Below are positions 7,896-15,139 of a stretch of 49,650 bases of DNA, one piece after another (the stretch's first letter is position 1; every line of letters begins with the position of its first letter). Both the position numbers and the translations under genes were made by a program. Source of the DNA: an uncultured Oscillospiraceae bacterium (GTDB taxonomy: Bacteria > Bacillota > Clostridia > Oscillospirales > Oscillospiraceae); assembly GCA_934591745.1 (NCBI GenBank), contig CAKTPQ010000012.1, positions 1 to 49,650 on the forward strand, given 5' to 3'. Below the pieces are notes generated by a model. It was not told where the DNA came from. It searched no databases and was given only the letters and a program-made list of their open reading frames with translations.

Positions 7896-9149
7896 TCATT
7901 CCTTTGTGTGGACGTTGATAAACTCCGCCCGGAGCTTGGAGTAGAGGATAGTCTGGCTGCTGTACAGCCCGCAGTAGCCGGACAGCACATAGCTGATGGC
8001 GCAGGCCATGGCGAAGTACAGCATGCCCTCCGCGCCGAACAGCTCCACGCTCAGCACCACCGAGGCGATGGGGCAGTTCACCGCACCGCAGAACACGGCC
8101 ACAAGGCCGATGGCGGCGGCGAAGGCAGGGGACAGGCCCAGCAGAGAGCCTACCCAGCAGCCGAAGGCGGCACCTACGAAGAACGACGGCACCACCTCGC
8201 CGCCCTTGAAGCCGCAGCCGATGGTGACGGCGGTGAACAGCAACTTCAGGAGCCACGCCCAGCCGTCGGCCTGTCCGTTCAGTGCGCGGGCGATGACGTC
8301 CATGCCGGCGCCGTTGTAGTCCGTGGTACCCAGCAGCAGCGTCAGAGCGACGATGACCGCGCCGCCCGCCGCCGCACGGAGATAGCTGTTCTTCACCAGA
8401 CGGGCCGCCAGATGCTCCGTGATGTGGAGGCCCCGACAGAACAGGATGCTCACCAGCGCGCAGAGGATGGCCAGCACCACCACCAGCAGCATGGTCCAGG
8501 CGTCCAGCGCCGGCATGGCCACGGTGAACCGGGTGGGGGGCACGCCCATCAGCAGGGAGATGAGGTAGCCGGTCATAGCGGCGGTGATGCAGGGCACCAG
8601 CCCCGCATAGTACAGCACGCCCACGCTGATGACCTCCAGCGCGAACACCGTGGCGGTGAGGGGGGTGCCGAACAGGGCGGAGAACACGCCGCTCATGCCG
8701 CACAGCGTGGCCAGCGGCAGATCCTTCTCGCCCAGATGCAGCAGCCGGCCGGTGCGGTAGCCGATGCCGCCGCCGATCTGCAGGGCCGCGCCCTCACGGC
8801 CGGCGCTGCCGCCGCACAGGTGGGTGATGACGGTGGAGACGAAGATCAGCGGCACCAGCAGCACTGGGACATCGGAGCCGAAGTGCACCGACTCGATGAC
8901 GGCGTTGGTGCCCTTGCCCTCCAGCTTACACAGCTTATACAGTCCGGCGATGACCAGTCCGCCCAGCGGCAGCAGGTACAGCACCCACGGGTGGGCCAGC
9001 CGTACCTCCGTGGCGTAGTTGACGCCCAGGTGGAACAGTGCGCCCACCACGCCGCCGACGCCGCCCACCAGACCGCCCACTACGATCCATTTCAGCAGCG
9101 CCGCCGCGTAGGGCCCCATATGACCGATGTATTTCCGCAGCTGCTCCAT
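7896..9149 (-). CDS. ClC-family chloride channel or Cl-/H+ antiporter
   Basis: A 417-residue polytopic membrane protein of the voltage-gated chloride channel family. Recognisable pore motifs are GREGAALQIGGGIG (the GxEGP-like selectivity loop, with the gating glutamate) and GFKGGEVVPSFFVGAAFG near the C-terminal half. No C-terminal CBS domains are present. It probably moves chloride or fluoride across the cytoplasmic membrane; without the usual selectivity comparison I cannot say which ion or whether it is coupled to protons. The ATG at 9149 has only a weak ribosome site; Met11 is an alternative start. It is monocistronic, with its own promoter and terminator. Confidence 0.9.
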   Translation of the reverse strand: MEQLRKYIGHMGPYAAALLKWIVVGGLVGGVGGVVGALFHLGVNYATEVRLAHPWVLYLLPLGGLVIAGLYKLCKLEGKGTNAVIESVHFGSDVPVLLVPLIFVSTVITHLCGGSAGREGAALQIGGGIGYRTGRLLHLGEKDLPLATLCGMSGVFSALFGTPLTATVFALEVISVGVLYYAGLVPCITAAMTGYLISLLMGVPPTRFTVAMPALDAWTMLLVVVLAILCALVSILFCRGLHITEHLAARLVKNSYLRAAAGGAVIVALTLLLGTTDYNGAGMDVIARALNGQADGWAWLLKLLFTAVTIGCGFKGGEVVPSFFVGAAFGCWVGSLLGLSPAFAAAIGLVAVFCGAVNCPIASVVLSVELFGAEGMLYFAMACAISYVLSGYCGLYSSQTILYSKLRAEFINVHTKE

Positions 9150-9188
9150 CCTGTTTCACCGCCGTTTCGAGGTTATTTGCAAGTCCGC

Positions 9189-9217
9189 ATTGTATCATGC
9201 TTCGCGGCGGCTGTCAA
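9189..9217 (-). promoter_or_regulatory. promoter of the ClC gene
   Basis: Minus strand TTGACA (9217-9212), 17-base spacer, TACAAT (9194-9189). Confidence 0.8.
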
Positions 9218-9295
9218 ACCGCCGAAGGGCGGCAGACTTTCTTTGTGCGAAACTGAAAATCTTTTAGTTTTCCTGACATATTTTCATTTTCCCTG

Positions 9296-9324
9296 TTGAT
9301 TCCGCCGGGGCTTTGCCGTATACT
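9296..9324 (+). promoter_or_regulatory. promoter of serC-serA
   Basis: TTGATT (9296-9301), 17-base spacer, TATACT (9319-9324), about 65 bases upstream of serC. Confidence 0.75.
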
Positions 9325-9390
9325 ATATCTTACCAAGAGCAAAACGAACAAAGAAGGACCAACCAATCATATAAACAGGAGGAAAACCAA

Positions 9391-10482
9391 ATGAAATACG
9401 GTCGTACTTTCAATTTCTCCGCCGGCCCCGCCATGATGCCGGAGCCTGTGCTGGAGGAGATCCGCGATGAGATGATGAACTACCGCGGCAGCGGTATGTG
9501 CGTCATGGAGATGAGCCACCGCTCCAAGGTGTTCCAGCAGATCGTGGACGAGGCCGAGGCCGACCTGCGCGAGCTGATGAACATCCCCGACAACTACAAG
9601 GTGCTGTTCATCCAGGGCGGCGCGACCCTGCAGTTCGCCGCTGTGGCCTGGAACCTGATGAAGAACGGCAAGGCCGTGTACATCGAGACCGGCGCGTGGT
9701 CCAAGAAGGCCATTGCCGAGGCCAAGAAGTACGGCGAGGTCATCGTGGCCGCCTCCTCCAAGGATAAGAACTACAGCTACATCCCCGACTGCTCCGATCT
9801 GGACATCCCCGAGGATACCGACTACGTCTATATCTGCGAGAATGAGACCATCCACGGCGTGACGTGGAACAAGCTGCCCAACACCAAGGGCCATGTGCTG
9901 GTGTCCGACCAGTCCTCCATGTTCCTGAGCAAGCCCTGCAACGTCTCCGACTACGGCATGATCTATGCCGGTGTCCAGAAGAACGTTGGCCCCGCCGGCA
10001 TGGTGGTGGTCATCATCCGCGAGGATCTGATCCGCGAGGACATCGACCCCAAGATGCCCATCTACATGAGCTACAAGACCCAGGCCGACAACGGCTCCAT
10101 GTACAACACCCCCAACTGCTGGGCCATCTACTGCTGCGGCAAGGTGTTCAAGTACCTCAAGAGCATCGGCGGTCTGGAGGAGATGCACAAGCGCAACATC
10201 GCCAAGGCCAAGGTCATCTATGACTTCCTGGATCAGTCCAAGATGTTCAAGGGCACCGTGGAGCCGGAGTTCCGCAGCCTGATGAACATCCCCTTCGTCA
10301 CCGGCAGCGCCGAGCTGGACGCCGAGGTGGTGGCCGCTACCAAGGCCGCCGGCTACGACAACCTGAAGGGCCACAAGTCCGTGGGCGGTCTGCGCGCCTC
10401 CGTGTACAACGCCATGCCCATCGAGGGCGCTGAGGCGCTGGTGGAGTTCCTGAAGAAGTTCGAGGCCGAGCACACAAAATAA
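9391..10482 (+). CDS. serC: phosphoserine aminotransferase
   Basis: A 363-residue class V aminotransferase that converts 3-phosphohydroxypyruvate and glutamate to phosphoserine in serine synthesis. The N-terminus FNFSAGPAMMPEPVLE is diagnostic for SerC. The PLP lysine sits in AGVQKNVGPAG (about Lys197). Length is the family norm. ATG 9391 follows AGGAGG by eight bases; an earlier in-frame start lies inside the promoter region and lacks homology. serA follows 76 bases downstream, with a hairpin between them. Codon use is biased to C-ending codons, as expected for a well-expressed gene. Confidence 0.96.
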   Translation: MKYGRTFNFSAGPAMMPEPVLEEIRDEMMNYRGSGMCVMEMSHRSKVFQQIVDEAEADLRELMNIPDNYKVLFIQGGATLQFAAVAWNLMKNGKAVYIETGAWSKKAIAEAKKYGEVIVAASSKDKNYSYIPDCSDLDIPEDTDYVYICENETIHGVTWNKLPNTKGHVLVSDQSSMFLSKPCNVSDYGMIYAGVQKNVGPAGMVVVIIREDLIREDIDPKMPIYMSYKTQADNGSMYNTPNCWAIYCCGKVFKYLKSIGGLEEMHKRNIAKAKVIYDFLDQSKMFKGTVEPEFRSLMNIPFVTGSAELDAEVVAATKAAGYDNLKGHKSVGGLRASVYNAMPIEGAEALVEFLKKFEAEHTK

Positions 10483-10489
10483 AGTGACC

Positions 10490-10515
10490 GGAAGGGGGAG
10501 CAGGCTCCCCCTTCC
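10490..10515 (+). other. intercistronic hairpin between serC and serA
   Basis: A perfect 11-bp stem (10490-10500 with 10505-10515) without a downstream T-run. It more likely stabilises or partly attenuates the message than ends it. Confidence 0.6.
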
Positions 10516-10558
10516 GCGGCAACGATTCACGAAACGTTTATTATAAAGGAGAAGTATC

Positions 10559-11464
10559 ATGCGTATTCTGGTTACTGACGGTATGGACAAGACCGCGATG
10601 GCGCAGCTGCGCGACATGGGCCACGAGGTGGTGGAGCAGTTCTACGAGCCGGATCAGCTGGGCAAGGCCCTGCGTGATTTCGACGTGGTGGTGGTCCGCT
10701 CCAAGACCAAGGTCCGCGCCAACCACATCGACGAGGCCAAGGGCAGCCAGCTGAAGCTCATCATCCGCGGCGGCGTGGGTGTGGACAACATCGACGTGAA
10801 GTACGCCGAGGCCAACGGCATCGCCGTGAAGAACACCCCCAAGGCGTCCTCCCAGTCCGTGGCGGAGCTGGCCATGGGCCACATGTTCGCCTGCGCCCGC
10901 TATATCTCCGACGCCGGCTACACCATGCGCAACGGCGAGTGGAAGAAGAAGGAGTACGGCAAGGGCATCGAGCTGCAGGGCAAGACCCTGGGCATCGTGG
11001 GCTTCGGACGCATCGGTCAGCACCTGGGCGTCATGGCCAAGGCCATCGGCATGAACGTCATCGCTTTTGACATCTTCCACATCCCCGGCATCGAGGAGCA
11101 GCTGGGCATCCCCTATGTGGAGATGGATGAGCTGCTGGCCAAGGCCGACTTCGTATCTGTTCACGCGCCCGCTGTGGACGGCGGCGCCCTGATCTCCGCC
11201 GAGAACATCGCCAAGATGAAGGACGGCGTGGTGGTCATCAACACCTCCCGCGGCACCAATGTGGACGAGGCCGCTCTGCTGGCCGCGCTGGAGTCCGGCA
11301 AGGTCCGCGCCGCCGGTCTGGATGTGTACGCTGACGAGCCTGCCACCAACAAGGCGCTGTACAGCCATCCCATGGTGTCCTGCACGCCGCATATCGGCGC
11401 GGCCACTGTGGAGGCACAGAAGCGCATCGGCGCGGAGATCGTGGACATCATCAAGGCCATGTAA
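10559..11464 (+). CDS. serA: D-3-phosphoglycerate dehydrogenase, short form without ACT domain
   Basis: A 301-residue NAD-dependent 2-hydroxyacid dehydrogenase oxidising 3-phosphoglycerate to 3-phosphohydroxypyruvate, the first step of serine synthesis. The NAD-binding motif GFGRIGQHLG is near residue 148, the substrate Arg in RGGVGVDNID, and the catalytic His in PHIGAAT (about His278). Longer SerA proteins carry C-terminal ACT or intervening domains for serine feedback; this one stops right after the catalytic domain, so classical ACT inhibition is not expected. It follows serC with an AAAGGAG ribosome site. No serB is seen nearby. Confidence 0.93.
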   Translation: MRILVTDGMDKTAMAQLRDMGHEVVEQFYEPDQLGKALRDFDVVVVRSKTKVRANHIDEAKGSQLKLIIRGGVGVDNIDVKYAEANGIAVKNTPKASSQSVAELAMGHMFACARYISDAGYTMRNGEWKKKEYGKGIELQGKTLGIVGFGRIGQHLGVMAKAIGMNVIAFDIFHIPGIEEQLGIPYVEMDELLAKADFVSVHAPAVDGGALISAENIAKMKDGVVVINTSRGTNVDEAALLAALESGKVRAAGLDVYADEPATNKALYSHPMVSCTPHIGAATVEAQKRIGAEIVDIIKAM

Positions 11465-11483
11465 CTGCGCGTAAAACACATAA

Positions 11484-11513
11484 AAAGAGAGACGGCTGAG
11501 CCGTCTCTCTTTT
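11484..11513 (+). terminator. terminator of serC-serA
   Basis: A perfect 13-bp stem (11484-11496 with 11500-11512), three-base loop, ending in TTTT. The next 165 bases up to the MogA-like gene hold no gene that I can see, only a loose GC-rich inverted repeat. Confidence 0.9.
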
Positions 11514-11680
11514 GCCGTATAGAGGAACACGTTTCCGGGGCGGCGAATCGCATTTGCCTCATCGTCTGCCGCTGACTGCCCGTGCGAGATTCGCCCCGAC
11601 AGCAGGCGTTGTCCATTTGCCGGCTTACCGGCACACGACGAAAGCGCTTTCTTTTGTACCGAAAAACTGCCGTGCGCGAA

Positions 11681-12454
11681 TCAGTTCTGCCGCTGGAAGC
11701 GCACAGTGTAGGCGCCCATCACCTGCGTGCAGGGGATGCGGGCGGCGTGCTCCGGGGTCAGCGCCTGCCGGGGGTAGGTGTGGGACGCCGGTTCCGGGAC
11801 GGCGGGCAGGGTCTTGCCCAAACTGACGCCGTGGGCGTCGTCGGGGGTGAAAGACCAGCGGAAGGTGCAGTCGCAGAACTCCTTGTTGGCGGTGATGGCC
11901 TCCGCCGGGCGCAGCGTCTCCTCCGGGCGGAGGAAAAAGCAGCCGGCGTTGTCCTTTTCCGCGGGGCAGCCGCCCTCCACGCCCACGGCGGTAAAGGCGA
12001 GGGTCAGGAAATCCGTGCGGAACGTGGTGGTGCGGCCCTCACGGGTATAGGGGACGTCCTCCCAGCAGGCGATGTTCAGCCAGCCGCGGCGGCCGTCCTT
12101 TTCAGCGGCGGTATTGAACTCCACATAGCCCCGGCCGTCCCGCAGCTCCGCGTTGAGCCGCAGCACGGGGCGCAGGGAGGTGAAGCCGTCGGGCCAGCGT
12201 GGTCTTGCCGGCGTCACGTCACGGGGGGACAGGCCGGTGCCGCCGGTGGTGACGATGAGGGCGATGCCCAGCTCGTCGGCGCAGCGGCGCAGCTCAGCGC
12301 TGATCTGCGGCTGCTCATCGGGCACCATGGCCGTGTGGGTCACGGTGAAACCCGCCTCCGCCAGCATGGCGGCCACGGCGGGGCCGCTGGTATCCTGCCG
12401 CAGGCCGCGGCTGCCCAGGTCGCTGACGGTGATGACGGCTGCTGTATAAGACAT
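11681..12454 (-). CDS. MogA/MoaB N-terminal half fused to unrecognised sequence
   Basis: A 257-residue open frame. Residues 1-82 match the N-terminal half of molybdopterin adenylyltransferase (MogA/MoaB): AAVITVSDLGSRG, DTSGP, VPDEQPQI and TTGGTGLSPRDVTP, the last being the molybdopterin-binding loop. Right after DVTP the family similarity stops and about 175 residues follow that I do not recognise, with several Cys and Trp and no membrane segment. Normal MogA is about 160 residues with a single fold, so half of the fold is missing and molybdopterin activity is doubtful. Divergent neighbours 12635-13382 are also truncated molybdenum genes, which supports a deletion fusion. It could be an authentic but unusual fusion. 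Confidence 0.6.
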   Translation of the reverse strand: MSYTAAVITVSDLGSRGLRQDTSGPAVAAMLAEAGFTVTHTAMVPDEQPQISAELRRCADELGIALIVTTGGTGLSPRDVTPARPRWPDGFTSLRPVLRLNAELRDGRGYVEFNTAAEKDGRRGWLNIACWEDVPYTREGRTTTFRTDFLTLAFTAVGVEGGCPAEKDNAGCFFLRPEETLRPAEAITANKEFCDCTFRWSFTPDDAHGVSLGKTLPAVPEPASHTYPRQALTPEHAARIPCTQVMGAYTVRFQRQN

Positions 12455-12559
12455 ATGGGAGGCCCTCTTTCATTTGCCACATCATAGCGCGGGGCGTGCT
12501 GCTTTGTCAAAAATATCCGACAAAGCCGGTTTATTTTCCGACAATACCGCACAACGCGT

Positions 12560-12588
12560 TTGCGATGCGGGGCGGGAAACGGTACAAT
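12560..12588 (+). promoter_or_regulatory. promoter of the MoeA-like remnant
   Basis: TTGCGA (12560-12565), 17-base spacer, TACAAT (12583-12588), 47 bases upstream of the remnant's start. The promoter has outlived the gene. Confidence 0.6.
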
Positions 12589-12634
12589 GGGCCAGATCAG
12601 AACGCAGGGCGGCCGGCCGCCGGGAGGGATCGAC

Positions 12635-13103
12635 ATGAAGCTCATCCGCACAGAGGACGCTGTGGGCCATGTGCTGTGCCACGACATGACCCAGATCATC
12701 AAAGACGCGTACAAGGACGCACGGTTCCGCAAGGGCCATGTGGTCACGGAGGAGGACATCCCCGTGCTGCTGCGCATGGGCAAGGAGAACCTGTACGTCT
12801 ATGAGATGACCCCCGGCATGGTGCATGAGAACGACGCGGCGGAGCGCCTGCTGGCGCTGTGCGGCACGGAGAACATGGAGCGCAGTCAGGTCAAGGAGGG
12901 CAAGATCGAGCTGAAGGCCGCCTGTGATGGGCTGTTCCGGGTGGACTCTCAGCGTCTGCTGGCCGTGAACGGCCAGGACGAGGTGATGATCGCCACCCGC
13001 AAGGGCAATACCGCCGTCCGTAAGGGCGACAAGCTGGCGGGCATGCGGGTCATCCCTCTCATCATCGAGGAGGAGAAGCTGCGCCGGGACGAGGAGGCCG
13101 CGG
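12635..13103 (+). pseudogene. MoeA-like molybdopterin-binding protein, truncated
   Basis: The first about 156 codons of a clostridial molybdopterin-binding protein: MKLIRTEDAVGHVLCHD, then FRKGHVVTEEDIPVLL and a segment ending IIEEEKLRRDEEAAG. The family normally continues another 180 or so residues with the molybdopterin-binding (MoCF) domain, absent here. Near 13100 the sequence passes into a ModA fragment in another frame, so the reading frame runs on through nonsense to 13309. It keeps a good ribosome site (GGGAGGG) and promoter. I read it as a broken gene left by a deletion that joined it to modA. Confidence 0.75.
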
Positions 13104-13382
13104 GCGGACATCACCGCCATCGGCGAGAAGTACATGGCCGAGAACGAGAACGTGAAGATCAGCTTCAACTTCGATTCCTCCGGCAAGCTGTACACCCAGA
13201 TCACCGAGGGCGCCGTGTGCGACCTGTTCATTTCCGCCGCTCCCAAGCAGATGAACCAGCTGGACGGCACCCTGAAGGACGACGCCGAGAAGAATCCCGA
13301 CGGTCTTGACCTGCTGGCGGCCGCAGCAGGGGAGACGGTGCGCTTCGACCTGCTGGCGGAGAAGTGCCTGTGCTGCGGATGA
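13104..13382 (+). pseudogene. modA: ModA molybdate-binding protein, internal fragment
   Basis: About 92 codons matching the interior of the periplasmic-type molybdate-binding protein of the ABC transporter: ITAIGEKYMAENENVKISF, then FNFDSSGKLYTQI and CDLFISAAPKQMNQL. The signal peptide and first domain strand are missing on the left, and the right end stops after RFDLLAEK, less than halfway through the mature protein. There is no modB or modC nearby. It is fused out of frame to the MoeA-like remnant at about 13104, which marks a deletion endpoint. Confidence 0.75.
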
Positions 13383-13407
13383 AAAGAGAATAGAGCGGAA
13401 AAAACAG

Positions 13408-13445
13408 GCCGCCCCCGGTATGACAGAAGTCATGCCGGGGGCGGC
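13408..13445 (-). terminator. strong hairpin, probably terminator of the SIS pseudogene
   Basis: A near-perfect 17-bp stem (13408-13424 with 13429-13445). A run of six T follows in the minus direction, fitting a terminator for the SIS gene at 13550. It may also stop plus-strand read-through. Confidence 0.75.
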
Positions 13446-13549
13446 TGCGGTATATGTATGGGTGTTTGCCAAATCGGGGCGGAAAGGCATGCGATGCGGG
13501 GGCGCTATTCGCGGCAATGCCCCGTGTCATGACCGGGCGTATGTGCTTC

Positions 13550-13956
13550 TTATTCCGCGAAAAATCTGTCTTCCAGCATTAAACAGAGGCAGTGATAGAT
13601 GGGTATATGCGATTCCTGGATCATATACGTCTCGGTCTGGGGTGCCTGAATGCATGCATCGCTTATGGCTTTCAGCTTGCTGTCCTTCGCACCGGTCAAT
13701 CCGATGACCTTCATCCCTCTGGCATGCGCAGTCACGGCGGCGAACAGGATATTCTTGCTGTTGCCGCTGGTGGAAATACCGAGGAATACATCTCCGGCCC
13801 TGCCGTATCCGTTGACCTGCTGCGCAAAGCAGAGCGCCGGATCACAATCGTTCATGTACGCCGTGGACAGTGCCGGATGCCTGTCCAGCGCAATTGCGGG
13901 TAGCGCTCCACCAACAGGTCGATGTGCTTCATCAGTCGATTTTCCAGCTTAGGCAT
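13550..13956 (-). pseudogene. SIS-domain phosphosugar isomerase (GmhA-like) with internal deletion
   Basis: The gene begins MPKLENRLMKHIDLLVERYPQ (from ATG 13956), a typical start of clostridial SIS-domain proteins. At about 13888-13898 it jumps, in another frame, to ALDRHPALSTAYMNDCD, the second half of the same family. That half then runs intact through LGISTSGNSKNILFAA (phosphosugar-binding loop) and the C-terminal ETYMIQESHIPIYH to the stop. About 90 codons of the family, including the NGGSAADS loop, are missing. The change of frame shows that the product is not made whole. The intact enzymes isomerise sedoheptulose 7-phosphate or a similar sugar phosphate. The remaining C-terminal frame (101 residues) is unlikely to be functional. 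Confidence 0.8.
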
Positions 13957-14142
13957 TTTACGGTCTCTTTTTATTTCAAATAGTGGAACGGATGCACCTG
14001 CCGCGCCCTGTATCAGGGTATCGCCGATGCGCGGCGTACATATACGTCGATGTCCCGCGCCGCGCAGTGCTATGGCATTTCGCTGCGCTGGCTGCCGGCT
14101 CACGGTAGGCGCGGCATACAATCACGTATAAACGCACCTTGT

Positions 14143-14185
14143 ATATAACACTACGAAATAGGGGAAATGTCAATCCTTTTTGACA
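14143..14185 (-). promoter_or_regulatory. promoter with palindromic operator upstream of the SIS pseudogene
   Basis: Minus strand TTGACA (14173-14168), 18-base spacer, GTTATA (14149-14144). The -35 is one arm of a perfect palindrome TGTCAA-N6-TTGACA (14168-14185), a likely operator. The roughly 190-base leader down to 13956 holds no gene that I recognise. Confidence 0.5.
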
Positions 14186-14233
14186 AAATGAGGGACTGAC
14201 CGCAAAAATATGACGAATGGAAATGCAGGGGGG

Positions 14234-14998
14234 CTACTCCCGGTAGCCCAGCGCCGCCGAGATCATGGCGGCGGCGGCGCAGACCTGCTCCACCGCGTCC
14301 CGGAACTCGTCTGAGTGGGTGCTGCGGAACATGCCGATGACGCCTACGGTGTACCGGACGGCCCGCTCCACCGTGTACACAGGTGCGGAGATGGAGCGCA
14401 GGCCGATCTTATACTCGCCGTTTTCGATGGCAAAGCCGTTTTCCCGGCAGGTGTCCACCTCCCGCATCAGGGCGCCCACGTCCGTGATGGTGTGGGGCGT
14501 GAACTGGGTCATGCGCTGGCGACGCAGCAGCTTCTCCGCCTCGGCGCGGGGCATGTGGGCCAGAAAGACCTTGCCCTGGGACGTGCAGTAGATGGGAAGC
14601 CGTGCGCCGGCATCCGACACGATGCGCAGCTTGTCCCGGGCCTCCACCTGGTCCAGCGTGATGACGCTGCCGCCCTCGCAGATGGACAGCATCACCGACG
14701 CGCCGGTGGACTGGGACAGGTGCTCCATATAGGGCCGGGCCACCAGCGAGATGTCCCAGGTGCGCTCCACTTGGCGGCCGTACTCGAAGAGCCGCAGGCC
14801 CAGCGCGTATTTGCCGTCCGGCGTCTGGGTGATGACATCGTAGGCCCGCATGGTGGTCAGCAGGCCGAACACCGTGCTTTTGGGATAGCCGCAGCGCTCC
14901 GTCAGCTCTGTCAGCGACAAGGGGCGTCCCGCCTGACTCAGCGATTGCAGAAGCTCCATGGCCTTGGCCACGGACAGTATGATGTTGCCGTCCACCAT
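14234..14998 (-). CDS. IclR-family transcriptional regulator
   Basis: A 254-residue regulator. Residues about 8-68 form the winged helix-turn-helix (AKAMELLQSLSQAGRPLSL, CGYPKSTVFGLLTTM). Residues about 80-250 form the IclR effector domain, with GASVMLSI, the conserved YCTSQGKVFLA and a C-terminal SISAPVYTVERAVRYTVGV. IclR proteins sense small carboxylates or sugars and usually control the adjacent gene. Here the adjacent divergent gene is an NhaC-type antiporter, with the two promoters back to back, so control of that gene is likely. The ligand is unknown. Confidence 0.92.
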   Translation of the reverse strand: MVDGNIILSVAKAMELLQSLSQAGRPLSLTELTERCGYPKSTVFGLLTTMRAYDVITQTPDGKYALGLRLFEYGRQVERTWDISLVARPYMEHLSQSTGASVMLSICEGGSVITLDQVEARDKLRIVSDAGARLPIYCTSQGKVFLAHMPRAEAEKLLRRQRMTQFTPHTITDVGALMREVDTCRENGFAIENGEYKIGLRSISAPVYTVERAVRYTVGVIGMFRSTHSDEFRDAVEQVCAAAAMISAALGYRE

Positions 14999-15024
14999 GG
15001 TGTGTCACCGTCCTTTTCTTCCCT

Positions 15025-15054
15025 ATCATAGCGCAGGGCGTGATACGCTGTCAA
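15025..15054 (-). promoter_or_regulatory. promoter of the IclR gene
   Basis: Minus strand TTGACA (15054-15049), 18-base spacer, TATGAT (15030-15025). A GGATATCC palindrome abuts its -35 side at 15055-15062. Confidence 0.7.
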
Positions 15055-15078
15055 GGATATCCGCCTGACGAAACGGGC

Positions 15079-15107
15079 TTGTCATGGGAGGGGGTCTGTG
15101 CTATACT
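15079..15107 (+). promoter_or_regulatory. promoter of the NhaC-type antiporter gene
   Basis: TTGTCA (15079-15084), 17-base spacer, TATACT (15102-15107). GGATATC occurs on both sides, at 15055 and 15110, making these candidate IclR-type contact sites. Confidence 0.75.
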
Positions 15108-15139
15108 ACGGATATCATCCTAAGTAAGGAGAACGCACC

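Noticed and set aside
12455..12634. Molybdenum-cofactor riboswitch between the divergent Mo genes
   Set aside because: The region contains a promoter and a GC-rich leader, but I cannot trace the conserved Moco-RNA stems.
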